Source: Promethearchaeota archaeon (GTDB lineage: Archaea; Asgardarchaeota; Lokiarchaeia; Sigynarchaeales; SOKP01). From it: 12,661 nt of DNA. The stretch lies in the NCBI GenBank assembly GCA_019057975.1, contig JAHLWJ010000121.1, positions 1 to 12,661 on the forward strand, in the 5' to 3' direction. Below the pieces are notes generated by a model. It ran no database searches, was not told where the DNA came from, and saw only the letters and a program-made list of their open reading frames with translations. The stretch's first letter is position 1. Every line of letters begins with the position of its first letter. Below are positions 1-8,282 of this stretch, in pieces. The translations under genes and the position numbers were made by a program.

Positions 1-1737
1 TATACTCTCAGGTATCTTACTAATTTTAACAAAATCAGGAAGATCTTCTTTAAATATACCGATTCCTTTATTGGTGAATATTTCTAATTCACTTACAAGG
101 CTATATTTTTCTTTTACATTATAAATTAGTTTACTAATTTCGTTATTACTTATTATTTCAAGTTTTTGAGATACACTCGAAATAGCATATCTATCATTTT
201 TTTTACCAATATACACATTGTCATGTAATTCTTCCAAATAAGAATAGTCAAATATTAAAAAAATGCCTCTAGCAATTTCTTCAAAGCTCAAGTTCCAATT
301 AATATCTTCACTCAAAATTAGAGAATCGCCTAGATGATAAAATTTAAATCCATCCCCGCCAGTCCATTTTACAGCATTGGTTATACCCGTATTATCATTT
401 CCTGCTATTACATGTTGCAACCGAGGGATGGAAAGTTTTTCAGCTTGATCACCGATTTCAATTCCAATCCATCTTCGCTTCATTTTATGGGCGACTGCAG
501 CAGTAGTTCCAGAACCTAAAAATGAATCTAAGATGAAATCACCTTTTTCCGTACTAATTTCAAAAATTCTCTGTATTAATCTTTCTGGTTTTTTTCCATT
601 TTTGAATTTAACTCCGCCTTCACGATCCACTCTAGACATATCCCGATAAAAATCAGACCACCAATCACCCAATAAATTTGTTAAAACTTTTCTACAAACA
701 ATCCCCTTGTCTTCATCTCGATAAGTGATTTTTTTTACTTTATCCTCTAGAGTATATAATTGAAATAAATTTCCTTTTTTCCCTTTACCAATCCAATACG
801 ACCTGGTTTCTGCTCGAAATTTTATTGCCGTATCTGTACTTAAAGAATTTAAGTCACACTCTTCTAAATTAGGTATATGAGAATCTCTTCTTGCGATATT
901 TTTTCGATTTTTAAGTACCCAATTATAAAAATTCTCATCTATTTCGAATAATTCATGAATACTATCATTAGTTTCTTTTAAACCGTGTTTCTTTAATAAA
1001 TTTTTTACAAATGGTATTTCTTTCAACTGATTTATTATTGTTTTATCATTATCTTCATTGAATTCAAGATATTGATAATAATTTACGGGATATTCATTAC
1101 ATCTTTCATAAACTGGATTAACTTCTGAAACAGAAGGCATAGCATAGACTAAAATATATTCCGAGTTTTTTATAATTCTTTTATCAGCAGCTCTTCTTTT
1201 CATCCCCGCAGAATGAGACATTCTTATTGCAATTTGCCCTACAGAGCTATTTCTCCCAAAGATTTCATCCATAAGAACTTTAAGATAAGCCATTTCATCA
1301 TCTCCAATTTGAACGAATATTAAACCATCTCTTCTTAGCAATTTTTTTAAAAAAACTAATCGATCGCGCATCATTGTGAGCCACTGTGAATGTTCTAAGT
1401 TATCATTGTATTTTTCAAATGCTGTACCTGTATTATACGGAGGATCAATGTATATGCACTTAATTCTATCTACTTCATCTCGGTTTTTAAAAAGTTCTAC
1501 AAGTGTTCTTAATGCTAATAAATTATCTCCCTTGATTAACATATTTTCGCTAATTGGATTTCCATACTCTTCAATAAAAGATAATATTCTTGGTTCTGCT
1601 ATACGAATATCATTTCGATCAACCCATTTTGGATTAATTCCTATTCCTTTTTCTTTAATTATCTCATAAAGAATCGATTTGTCTTTATTAATCCAATTTA
1701 ATTCTAATGATCCTCTAAATTTTTCATTCTCTGGCAT
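1..1737 (-). CDS. Type III Mod-like (beta-class) adenine-specific DNA methyltransferase, 3' end cut by window edge
   Basis: This gene likely transfers a methyl group from S-adenosylmethionine to adenine N6 in a specific DNA site. The frame is open for 579 codons from the ATG at 1737 and reaches the left edge without a stop, so the C-terminus is missing. Visible motifs are GDN at residues 70-72, the catalytic DPPYNTG at 98-104 (motif IV), and FLGSGTT at 406-412 (motif I, cofactor binding). Motif IV preceding motif I, with a long probable target-recognition region between them (about residues 200-370), is the beta-class order of type III Mod subunits. Mod proteins are usually about 600-680 residues, so little is probably missing. 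The start has only a weak Shine-Dalgarno site. A 293-base gap separates it from the upstream ATPase gene, so it may have its own promoter. No Res helicase is visible; one could follow outside the window. An orphan methyltransferase, or an N4-cytosine specificity, is possible. The family call is firm; the substrate base is inferred. Confidence 0.93.
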   Translation of the reverse strand, partial: MPENEKFRGSLELNWINKDKSILYEIIKEKGIGINPKWVDRNDIRIAEPRILSFIEEYGNPISENMLIKGDNLLALRTLVELFKNRDEVDRIKCIYIDPPYNTGTAFEKYNDNLEHSQWLTMMRDRLVFLKKLLRRDGLIFVQIGDDEMAYLKVLMDEIFGRNSSVGQIAIRMSHSAGMKRRAADKRIIKNSEYILVYAMPSVSEVNPVYERCNEYPVNYYQYLEFNEDNDKTIINQLKEIPFVKNLLKKHGLKETNDSIHELFEIDENFYNWVLKNRKNIARRDSHIPNLEECDLNSLSTDTAIKFRAETRSYWIGKGKKGNLFQLYTLEDKVKKITYRDEDKGIVCRKVLTNLLGDWWSDFYRDMSRVDREGGVKFKNGKKPERLIQRIFEISTEKGDFILDSFLGSGTTAAVAHKMKRRWIGIEIGDQAEKLSIPRLQHVIAGNDNTGITNAVKWTGGDGFKFYHLGDSLILSEDINWNLSFEEIARGIFLIFDYSYLEELHDNVYIGKKNDRYAISSVSQKLEIISNNEISKLIYNVKEKYSLVSELEIFTNKGIGIFKEDLPDFVKISKIPESI

Positions 1738-1779
1738 TTTGATCAATCTTTAATATCTTTTGAAAAATAAAATAAATTC

Positions 1780-1787
1780 ATTATAAA
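1780..1787 (-). promoter_or_regulatory. Possible TATA/-10 element upstream of the Mod-like gene
   Basis: The minus strand reads TTTATAAT, about 43 bases before the ATG at 1737. As an archaeal box A this would place transcription start near 1755 with a short leader; it also matches a bacterial -10 hexamer, but no convincing -35 accompanies it. It overlaps the end of the helix-hairpin-helix remnant region. Such matches are common in AT-rich DNA. Confidence 0.25.
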
Positions 1788-1790
1788 CAA

Positions 1791-1892
1791 TCAATGAATA
1801 CAAAATTCTTTGCCATATAATAACTGTTTTGCAATTTGTTTCCATTTATCTGTACTGCTTTTACCAATTCCCTTAATTTTTAGACTTTTCAG
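1791..1892 (-). pseudogene. Remnant of a helix-hairpin-helix protein (about 33 codons)
   Basis: Between an in-frame TAA (1893-1895) and a TGA (1791-1793), the minus strand reads LKSLKIKGIGKSSTDKW, followed by a lysine- and leucine-rich helix ending in KEFCIH. The pattern hydrophobic-x-GIG-x-S/T-x-x-K-W followed by a helix resembles a helix-hairpin-helix or HRDC-like DNA-binding module near a protein C-terminus. No ATG or GTG start lies upstream in frame, and stops are close by, so this looks like a leftover 3' end of a deleted gene. Resemblance to the motif is seen; the origin is inferred. Chance in AT-rich DNA is a real alternative. Confidence 0.35.
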
Positions 1893-2030
1893 TTATTCTA
1901 TTTTAGTATAATTTAGCATATTATAGTAAATTAATTCTTTAATTATTAATTAATTATTATCTAGTTTCTTCAATTATTAATCGCATAATTCTAATATAGG
2001 GCAATTAAAGCAGTCAAATGAATTTCTTTA

Positions 2031-5000
2031 TTACGGTTCAAGACTCTTTTTTTTAAAATTATCTATCCATTCATTTAATCTTAATTTTCCAATCCAAAAA
2101 TTTCTTTTTATTGAGTAATTAATCTTTTCAGAGAATATTACTTCAATATTCTCTAATTTTGGTATAATTTTTTTGACATCAATGTTTTTAATAAGTTCTC
2201 CAAAATTCTCAATGATATATATATTTTTAAAATTGGTTAAATCAATCTCTCCATCCTTAAAGTCATCTTGAAAATCTTTAATATCAATTACACAAATAAT
2301 ATAATTTTCAATTTCTTCTATTGATTTAATTGCTTGTGCATTAGAAAGCTTTACTGCATCAATCCTAGTAGATTTTACTTCTACATAGAAAAACCATTTT
2401 TTATTCTTTTCAAAGATTTCAAATTCACAAATATCTCCTGATTCTATATCACCCTTTAAGAATGCAGAAAAATCATACCCTTTAAAATTTATTTCCACTT
2501 CAAAATCATTAGTAAATAGTTCTCTCAATGCTTCTTCCAATTTTATTCCCAATCTCTGGTTTTTTCTGCCCATTTCTTTGTATTTTTTATGTTTTTCAAT
2601 AAATTCATTTAATGTTTCCGTTTCCTCTTCATTATAGTCTGAGATCTCATTTATTAACTGCAATTTAGCCTCGGAATCTATACATTTTTCAAACCTTCTT
2701 TTTAATTCCCAAGCTTTTTGCTTACTTCCTTCAGAATATCTCTCTATTGTCATACTTATAAGATCAAATCTAAAATGTTTTAAAAATTCTGCTTTAACAT
2801 CATCATTGATATATTCATTAATTTTTTTATCTCCTAGTAATTTTCTCAAACCATTTTCATCTGCATTATAATTCACTTCTTCTTCTTCATTTTCATCAAA
2901 CATCCTTATCCATGTATGAGTTTTTAATATTCTTAACCAATCTGTGGCATATATCTTATGTTTTTTTCCACAATTACACTCAACATCCACTGAATTTTGC
3001 CAATTCCTATCAACTTTAATAACATAATCCATAATAAATTCAAAAAACTTTCTCGCTCTTTCTAAATCATTTCTTAAGCCTCTTGTCATTTTATCAAGAA
3101 AAGGAATGATTGAAACACTCAACTCTTCTATCTTATGATTAACATCATCAATCTCATCATCCTCTAACTCATATGGATTTTCAAGATAATAAATTAGATT
3201 GTCACTTCTTATTTTGAAGTCTTTTTTTTCTGTTATAATACCGTCATAAATAATCTTATTCTTTTCTAAATATTTTATTATAAATTCATATTTTTCATCA
3301 TCATTAATTACCTCCTTATATCTCTCCGAAAGAATTCTTTTTTGAGTTAATAAGGGTAAATATTCTTCAACCTCCTTAAAATCTACTAAACCTATTAGAA
3401 TTGGTTGCCCCTCTTTTGACCAATAAACAATTTGATCTTTTTTATTGAAAAAAGGATATTTTGGCATTATCTCATTAAAATTTTCTTTAAGAATCTTTTT
3501 ATTTACGGAAATGAGCCAATATAATAAGTTAATATTCTCTGTAACAAAAGTTTCATCAATATCTTCTAAGTTTGTGTTTGCTTCAAATCCTAAGTATTCA
3601 TCTATTAATTCATCAACGATATTCAAATCAGTTAAATCTCTGGATATTAGATTATCAAAATAATCATTATGAAGAGTATAGATAATATTATTGAGTAATG
3701 AATCTCTAACATCATATCCTATAGATTTAGAAATGTCTTTCAATGTATCTGGTATATCTCTGTCTAGATATAATTGGTTTGATTTTCTAAAACAACCATT
3801 TTGGTCGATAATAATCCTCCGGGGATTAAGAATTCCTATACTCCCATTTCTAGTATCATAATTAATTAATAACGGATAAAAATTAGCTAACCAATTACTT
3901 ATAAATTCTTCTTCAGATTGATAATCCTTAGCTAACTCTAATAATAATTCTTCAATATCGCTATAAACCTCTAAAGTAGAAGCAAGATTCTCTATAGATA
4001 AAAGCATTTCATGTAAACTATCTTTATTATCTTCATAATCAGAGTTCTCAAGTAAATTGATCCAGTTTCTAAGTATTTTGAACCATGACTCGACTACATC
4101 CTCAGAGGGAATAGAATAGAAAGATTTGACTAGATTCGTGAATGTATGATATTCTTGATTAGTAAAATCATATTGAGTGTTATTGAGATCTTCGACCTTA
4201 ATATATGGGATAGGTATTTTAAATTCAATTTTAGACAAATTAGTATATTCATCATTATTTATCTTGATTATATTAAAATCAGTTAAAGATATAATTAAAT
4301 TACATAATTGGTTATTCCAGTAATTAACAACATCATTATCATAATAATCATATGGGACTTGTTTAAAATTACATAAATAATGAACGTTCTCAATTCCTTT
4401 ATCTCTTAAACATTCTATTAAATCAGGTATTATTTCAAATGTTTCACTTAAGATTGTCTTATTAGATTCTACCTTTTTTGATTCACCTTGGAGAAAAATA
4501 GTGTCTCGATCTGGTGTTGGTTCGAAAGAGCTATTTATAATAAAAGGAAGGGGGATCTTTTCGGTTCTTCCGATTAATGGAAAATTTCTGAATATTTTAG
4601 AAACGCTATTGTTTAATTTTTCAATTTTGATATTATTTCTATTGACATTAACTGGGATAGCTAATTCTATATTATTCTGATTCTCAGTATTAATTGTTAT
4701 TAAAATTATATGTGAAGATATAGGGTTCTTTCTTTTTTTAATTCTTGATTCGATTTTTATAAGATCTATTTTATAATTAGTTTCTTCTGACAACTCTGCG
4801 TTTAAACCAATAATCTCTCTGCTAATCTTTAATTTCCAAATTATCTCTTTGCTGTTTTGCTTTATTGTGATGCTATTTATTTGTGGTGTGAAACTCAATA
4901 CATAAGGAATATAAGCTTTAAAAGACTCTAGACTCTTGTTGATTATTTCTTCCAAATCTGACTCACTTTTAAGTGAATATATATATTTTGCACATGAAAT

Positions 5001-5552
5001 CGAAGGGTCATTATTATATACTTGCGATTGTGAGTTTAATTGCTCATAGCATTTGTTGATATTATTATATATCTCCTTTTCATCACCCTCCCTTTCTAAT
5101 AAAAATTTAAATTCACAATTTTTTTTTAATCTTTCACTAAAAACTATTCCATTTACTTCAACATTCTTCGATATGATATGACTTACTAAAAAACCTGAAC
5201 CAAATCTCCCAATATAATCTTTTTCTTTCAAAAAGATTTTCGTTGTTCCTCCCATAATGATTGCTGATAACTCTTGCGTATCAAAAAGACCTCCGTTATG
5301 CTCAAATATTATCTTATCTTTTTGAAAAGTAATTTTTATATCTACCTTTTCTATATCTTCCTTTTGAATTGTGTCTACAGCATTTTGAGTAAGCTCCCAA
5401 ATCCATCGTCGCAATGCTTTTTCCCTTTCATCTTCAACCCAAGTAGAAATCTTTTGATGTATGCTAGTCGCAGCATTTCTTCTTCCCTGCTCCCTTTCTT
5501 TTTCACTTACTTCATCCCCAACTTTAGGACTGCTATTATTTTTCTTAGCCAT
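2031..5552 (-). CDS. Large GHKL (HSP90/sacsin-type) ATPase with C-terminal DUF3883/PD-(D/E)XK nuclease-like domain
   Basis: This is a protein of 1173 residues, probably ATP-driven and DNA-acting, and a candidate restriction or defence effector. The N-terminus (about 25-135) carries a Bergerat-type ATP site: WELTQNAVD at 52-60 with E53, N57 and D60; FEHNGG at 83-88 in place of the usual DxGxG; and GRFGSGF at 115-121. This resembles sacsin and HSP90 N-domains. About 800 residues follow that I cannot assign; they include a CNCGKKH stretch that might bind metal. The C-terminal region has GYDF (D1027) and VEVKSTR (E1058, K1060), then an Q-x5-IEEIENYIICVID pattern. This fits DUF3883-type PD-(D/E)XK nuclease domains. 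I chose the ATG at 5552 because AAAGGAG lies 8 bases before it; a TTG nine codons upstream (5579) lacks a ribosome site. It sits between two methyltransferase genes. ATPase-fold call is strong, nuclease call moderate, biological role inferred. Confidence 0.85.
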   Translation of the reverse strand: MAKKNNSSPKVGDEVSEKEREQGRRNAATSIHQKISTWVEDEREKALRRWIWELTQNAVDTIQKEDIEKVDIKITFQKDKIIFEHNGGLFDTQELSAIIMGGTTKIFLKEKDYIGRFGSGFLVSHIISKNVEVNGIVFSERLKKNCEFKFLLEREGDEKEIYNNINKCYEQLNSQSQVYNNDPSISCAKYIYSLKSESDLEEIINKSLESFKAYIPYVLSFTPQINSITIKQNSKEIIWKLKISREIIGLNAELSEETNYKIDLIKIESRIKKRKNPISSHIILITINTENQNNIELAIPVNVNRNNIKIEKLNNSVSKIFRNFPLIGRTEKIPLPFIINSSFEPTPDRDTIFLQGESKKVESNKTILSETFEIIPDLIECLRDKGIENVHYLCNFKQVPYDYYDNDVVNYWNNQLCNLIISLTDFNIIKINNDEYTNLSKIEFKIPIPYIKVEDLNNTQYDFTNQEYHTFTNLVKSFYSIPSEDVVESWFKILRNWINLLENSDYEDNKDSLHEMLLSIENLASTLEVYSDIEELLLELAKDYQSEEEFISNWLANFYPLLINYDTRNGSIGILNPRRIIIDQNGCFRKSNQLYLDRDIPDTLKDISKSIGYDVRDSLLNNIIYTLHNDYFDNLISRDLTDLNIVDELIDEYLGFEANTNLEDIDETFVTENINLLYWLISVNKKILKENFNEIMPKYPFFNKKDQIVYWSKEGQPILIGLVDFKEVEEYLPLLTQKRILSERYKEVINDDEKYEFIIKYLEKNKIIYDGIITEKKDFKIRSDNLIYYLENPYELEDDEIDDVNHKIEELSVSIIPFLDKMTRGLRNDLERARKFFEFIMDYVIKVDRNWQNSVDVECNCGKKHKIYATDWLRILKTHTWIRMFDENEEEEVNYNADENGLRKLLGDKKINEYINDDVKAEFLKHFRFDLISMTIERYSEGSKQKAWELKRRFEKCIDSEAKLQLINEISDYNEEETETLNEFIEKHKKYKEMGRKNQRLGIKLEEALRELFTNDFEVEINFKGYDFSAFLKGDIESGDICEFEIFEKNKKWFFYVEVKSTRIDAVKLSNAQAIKSIEEIENYIICVIDIKDFQDDFKDGEIDLTNFKNIYIIENFGELIKNIDVKKIIPKLENIEVIFSEKINYSIKRNFWIGKLRLNEWIDNFKKKSLEP

Positions 5553-5570
5553 TATGCAACTCCTTTCAAT
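5553..5570 (-). promoter_or_regulatory. Strong Shine-Dalgarno site fixing the start of the GHKL-nuclease gene
   Basis: The minus strand reads AAAGGAGTTGCATA immediately before the ATG at 5552. The GGAG core is about 7-8 bases from the start codon. This is the best ribosome site in the window, and it favours ATG 5552 over the in-frame TTG at 5579. Confidence 0.75.
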
Positions 5571-5603
5571 TAAAATCAAATATTATTTTAAACTATTTTT
5601 TCT

Positions 5604-5611
5604 CTATATAA
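5604..5611 (-). promoter_or_regulatory. Possible TATA box upstream of the GHKL-nuclease gene
   Basis: The minus strand reads TTATATAG about 52 bases before the ATG at 5552, inside the 161-base gap after the Dam-like gene. In an archaeon this would place the transcription start near 5581, giving a leader of about 29 bases that contains the AAAGGAG ribosome site. The spacing is plausible, but AT-rich DNA yields such matches often. Confidence 0.3.
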
Positions 5612-5713
5612 TTGAATATTTTATTTTCAAAAGTGTACAAATTTTTTATCGATCAATTTTTCTCTCTTATCTCTCATTTACAGATTTCTGATACAATTAT
5701 TTTTATTTAAATT

Positions 5714-6859
5714 TTAATTCACAAAGAGATTTTGAATTTCATCTGTATTCCATTTATATAATTTAAATAATATATTTCCACATCCTTTTCTTCTTGAAAT
5801 ATCTAAATATTTTTCATTTTTTAAAAGATTGATAATTTCCTTGAAAAAAAAGTTAAAATCTTGTTCTTTAATTGATGTTTCAATCTGCTTTTTATTAAAT
5901 ATGTATTTTTGCAAGGTTGATACTTTTTTCCAATATCCTACGTTTGTATCAATTTCATTTATAATTGAAGAAATGATTTGTTTTTTTAAAGAAAGATCTA
6001 TCTCATTTTGATTATGTATCATTCTATGATTTAAATTTTCTTTAGTTTTGTAATTAGTTATTATAAGCTCACTTTTCTTAGGAATTCTACTTTTTGCTAC
6101 ATTATTCATACCATATTGCATATTTATAAAGAAAAAAAAGAAATTATCAGAAGTATCAAATTTTTTTAAATTTTTCCCAGAATTGTCATAACTGATGAGG
6201 AGATTATGTTTGCATAAGATAATTTCTTTAAAAAATTGAATATGATCAAAATTTAGATGAAGTTGTCCATTTTTTCCATATAATCGAGAAGTCTTATTAT
6301 TAAAATAAGGGGGATCTAGATATATTAGAACTTGTCTTTTCCTTCCATTTAACAAGTTTGAATAATCACCATGACTAATATCTACATTTTGTAATATATC
6401 TTCCAAGGGTATTATTCTTTCTATTGATGAAGTGGTAAATCTTCTTTTAAAAGAGTCTCTTGAATATCCTCCAGAAGTAGTTAATCCAGAAAAACTAATT
6501 CTATTTAGAACAAAAAAATTAACTGCTCTCTCAAAATCAGATATTTTATCACTTTCTATATCTAATTTTAATTTATTAAAAAGATTTTTACCATTTCGAC
6601 AATTTTTTTTAATTCTCTTTATTTCTTCGACTAACTCATGGTTATTTTCTTTAACAATTTTCCAAAAACAATAAACATCTCTGTTTAAATCATTAATTCT
6701 TACTTTAATTTCAGGAAATTTCTGCCTAATATATATAAATACAGATCCTCCTCCTACCATTGGCTCACGATATTCAAAAATGTTTTGAGGTAAAAACTCT
6801 CCTAATTGTGTTACTATTTTTGATTTTCCTCCCGGATATCTCAATGGACTTCTTATCAT
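5714..6859 (-). CDS. D12-class (Dam-like) DNA adenine N6-methyltransferase with C-terminal extension
   Basis: This enzyme of 381 residues should methylate adenine N6 in DNA using S-adenosylmethionine. The family signature is clear. YPGGKSK at residues 8-14 begins the cofactor-binding N-terminus; EPMVGGGSVF at 32-41 is motif I; INDLNRDVYCFW at 55-66 is the usual acidic loop; LNRISFSGL lies at 118-126; and LDPPYFNN at 181-188 carries the catalytic DPPY. Dam-type enzymes usually end near 270-285 residues, as this domain does at about 272. The remaining 110 or so residues are lysine-rich and helical in character, and could be a winged-helix or partner-binding domain. The gene follows nurA by 58 bases and precedes the GHKL-nuclease gene by 161 bases, so it fits the same transcription unit. 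The ribosome site is weak. GATC is the classic Dam target, but the recognition sequence cannot be read from the protein. Confidence 0.94.
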   Translation of the reverse strand: MIRSPLRYPGGKSKIVTQLGEFLPQNIFEYREPMVGGGSVFIYIRQKFPEIKVRINDLNRDVYCFWKIVKENNHELVEEIKRIKKNCRNGKNLFNKLKLDIESDKISDFERAVNFFVLNRISFSGLTTSGGYSRDSFKRRFTTSSIERIIPLEDILQNVDISHGDYSNLLNGRKRQVLIYLDPPYFNNKTSRLYGKNGQLHLNFDHIQFFKEIILCKHNLLISYDNSGKNLKKFDTSDNFFFFFINMQYGMNNVAKSRIPKKSELIITNYKTKENLNHRMIHNQNEIDLSLKKQIISSIINEIDTNVGYWKKVSTLQKYIFNKKQIETSIKEQDFNFFFKEIINLLKNEKYLDISRRKGCGNILFKLYKWNTDEIQNLFVN

Positions 6860-6901
6860 CTTTTTGTCACTTAATTCACTGAAGAGGAATTTTCATCATT
6901 A

Positions 6902-6907
6902 ATTATA
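6902..6907 (-). promoter_or_regulatory. Possible TATA element between nurA and the Dam-like gene
   Basis: The minus strand reads TATAAT about 43 bases before the Dam-like ATG at 6859, just after the nurA stop. The distance matches the TATA-like elements before the Mod-like, GHKL-nuclease and membrane-protein genes. It could give the methylase its own transcript, or be chance in AT-rich sequence. Confidence 0.2.
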
Positions 6908-6917
6908 GGTTTTTAGG

Positions 6918-8282
6918 CTATTTAAGATTTAGATATTTTTCAGATAATATTTTTAAAACTTTTGTTCCTGTCTTTAATGGAATGGAAGCAAAAGAATGGG
7001 CCAGCGCTACAGGTATTAAAGCATCCTTATAAATGATAGTTCCAATGTTATCTAAAAGATTCAGAGTTCTTATTAAAGTTGGATGATTAATTAGGTCTTT
7101 TGTAAAAGGACCTTTCTTTTCTCTTGGTATTGTCACAGTTAACATCTGATTTTTTTTGTTTTTGTAATAAAATTTCTGCCCATAATATGTTTCAGATCCA
7201 TACTCTCCACTATCAGGTTTTTGGCTAGATAAAATATACTTATAAATATAATCTTCCGTTAAAAGCATTAGAGTTTGAGGTCTTAAGAATTTTGAAATTA
7301 TTTCTGCATGTTCTGCGAAAGTACCTGATTTTTCAACTCCTAAAATTAAGGGAAAATCAAAGTTTTTTTCTTTAAGAGATTTGAATACGTATTTATTAAG
7401 AAAATTAAGTATTGCTCTATGAATCCAAGCTTGTGGTCCAAAGATTGCTAGTGGTCCATCAATAATGAATGCTGTTGATTTCAAAATATCTGGACGCCTA
7501 TTCAATAAAAATTCAAGATAACCAATCATATAAAGGTGTTCTAAACAGCTCATTATTCTGTTTAAAGGTGCCAAGTTTGGCTGTAAATCCTGCACCTCTT
7601 CATGGACTCTTAAGGCATCTGTAGGATACAAATTTTCATTACAACCTGGGCATTTACAACCTTCTTTTGGAACTAATATGCCTTTATTACATTTATTTGT
7701 AGCTGAACATTTTTTTAGGAATATTTTATCTCCTGAACTTCTATCAGCACTATACTTTAATAGTTTCATATAAATATCTAAAACTTGAATATCTTCGGTT
7801 ATATAATTCTTAAATACCTCATAAATTCCATAACGCCAGGAATCAAATATATCTTTACAATTTTTTTTTCTTATATTTGATCCAGGAAAAACCATAGGTT
7901 GTATAAAATTTTTAATAATATCCTTTAATTTTGAAGGATCAATGAATTGTTGTTTTTCTTGTTCTAACATTTCATCCATTAAAACTAAAACCGCAGCGAT
8001 TTGAAGATATCCTAGGCGTGTGCTAGGAAAATTTTCATCCAATTTCACTTCTTGAGTAGAACCATCAAAAGAAAAGATATATTTCGGTAAACTTGATTCA
8101 TTTATTTCGTCTTTCAAATCAAACATTAGTTCTTCTGGAATTTCATTAATCTTCTCTTGGTGTGATATATGAAAAGAATTTAATTCTGTTTTCACAAATT
8201 CACTTTCCACAATTGGTACATGCCCAATGCCCTTTGCTTTTTCAAAAGATCCCGTTTTACGTTTGTATGGAATTTTAATCAC
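6918..8282 (-). CDS. nurA: NurA-domain nuclease with inserted zinc-binding cysteines
   Basis: NurA is the nuclease partner of the HerA hexamer; in archaea the pair resects DNA ends. This copy has 454 residues. The first catalytic region is IFSFDGSTQEV at 69-79, with D73 in the conserved DGS. A second acidic motif is FIIDGPLAIFG at 272-282 (D275). GVEKSGTFAEHA at 315-326, LTEDYIYKYI at 341-350 and a C-terminal IPVALAHSFASIPLKTG (423-439) complete the RNase H-like core. Between the first two acidic motifs lies a cysteine cluster (C192, C198, C209, C211, C214) followed by TDALRVHEE at 221-229; this looks like a zinc ribbon. As I recall them, the classical archaeal NurA proteins, usually about 350-450 residues, lack such a cluster. 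The start is a GTG inside the herA stop region; the next internal Met is residue 53, beyond which the conserved N-terminus would be lost. The 8-base overlap with herA suggests translational coupling. No Mre11 or Rad50 gene is present, so a defence role is more likely than the housekeeping one. Confidence 0.88.
   Translation of the reverse strand: MIKIPYKRKTGSFEKAKGIGHVPIVESEFVKTELNSFHISHQEKINEIPEELMFDLKDEINESSLPKYIFSFDGSTQEVKLDENFPSTRLGYLQIAAVLVLMDEMLEQEKQQFIDPSKLKDIIKNFIQPMVFPGSNIRKKNCKDIFDSWRYGIYEVFKNYITEDIQVLDIYMKLLKYSADRSSGDKIFLKKCSATNKCNKGILVPKEGCKCPGCNENLYPTDALRVHEEVQDLQPNLAPLNRIMSCLEHLYMIGYLEFLLNRRPDILKSTAFIIDGPLAIFGPQAWIHRAILNFLNKYVFKSLKEKNFDFPLILGVEKSGTFAEHAEIISKFLRPQTLMLLTEDYIYKYILSSQKPDSGEYGSETYYGQKFYYKNKKNQMLTVTIPREKKGPFTKDLINHPTLIRTLNLLDNIGTIIYKDALIPVALAHSFASIPLKTGTKVLKILSEKYLNLK
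8275..8282 (-). promoter_or_regulatory. herA stop / nurA start overlap (GTGATTAA)
   Basis: The minus strand GTGATTAA contains the nurA GTG start (8282-8280) and ends with the herA TAA (8277-8275) in another frame. There is no good Shine-Dalgarno site before the GTG, only an A-rich stretch with AAAAAG. Terminating herA ribosomes probably start nurA, which would tie the amounts of the two proteins together. Confidence 0.6.

Larger units (their letters stand above)
1738..2030. other. AT-rich intergenic gap between the ATPase-nuclease gene and the Mod-like gene
   Basis: This gap of 293 bases holds a short coding-like remnant on the minus strand (1791-1892, listed separately) and a TATAAT-like element at 1780-1785. 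The rest is very AT-rich, with short runs of ATTAATTAAT around 1945-1956. I see no hairpin followed by a T-run that would make a convincing terminator after the ATPase gene. Confidence 0.6.

Noticed and set aside
5553..5579. TTG start at 5579 for the GHKL-nuclease gene (nine extra residues).
   Set aside because: It has no ribosome site, and the AAAGGAG before the ATG at 5552 lies inside the extra stretch.
5604..5662. Small ORF MRDKREKLIDKKFVHF in the gap before the GHKL gene.
   Set aside because: Only 16 codons, preceded directly by a stop, with no ribosome site and no recognisable feature.
334..6674. Plus-strand open frames inside the methyltransferase and ATPase genes (for example 1376-1669, 5274-5573, 6432-6674).
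   Set aside because: They are antisense shadows of well-supported minus-strand genes and show no domains or ribosome sites.
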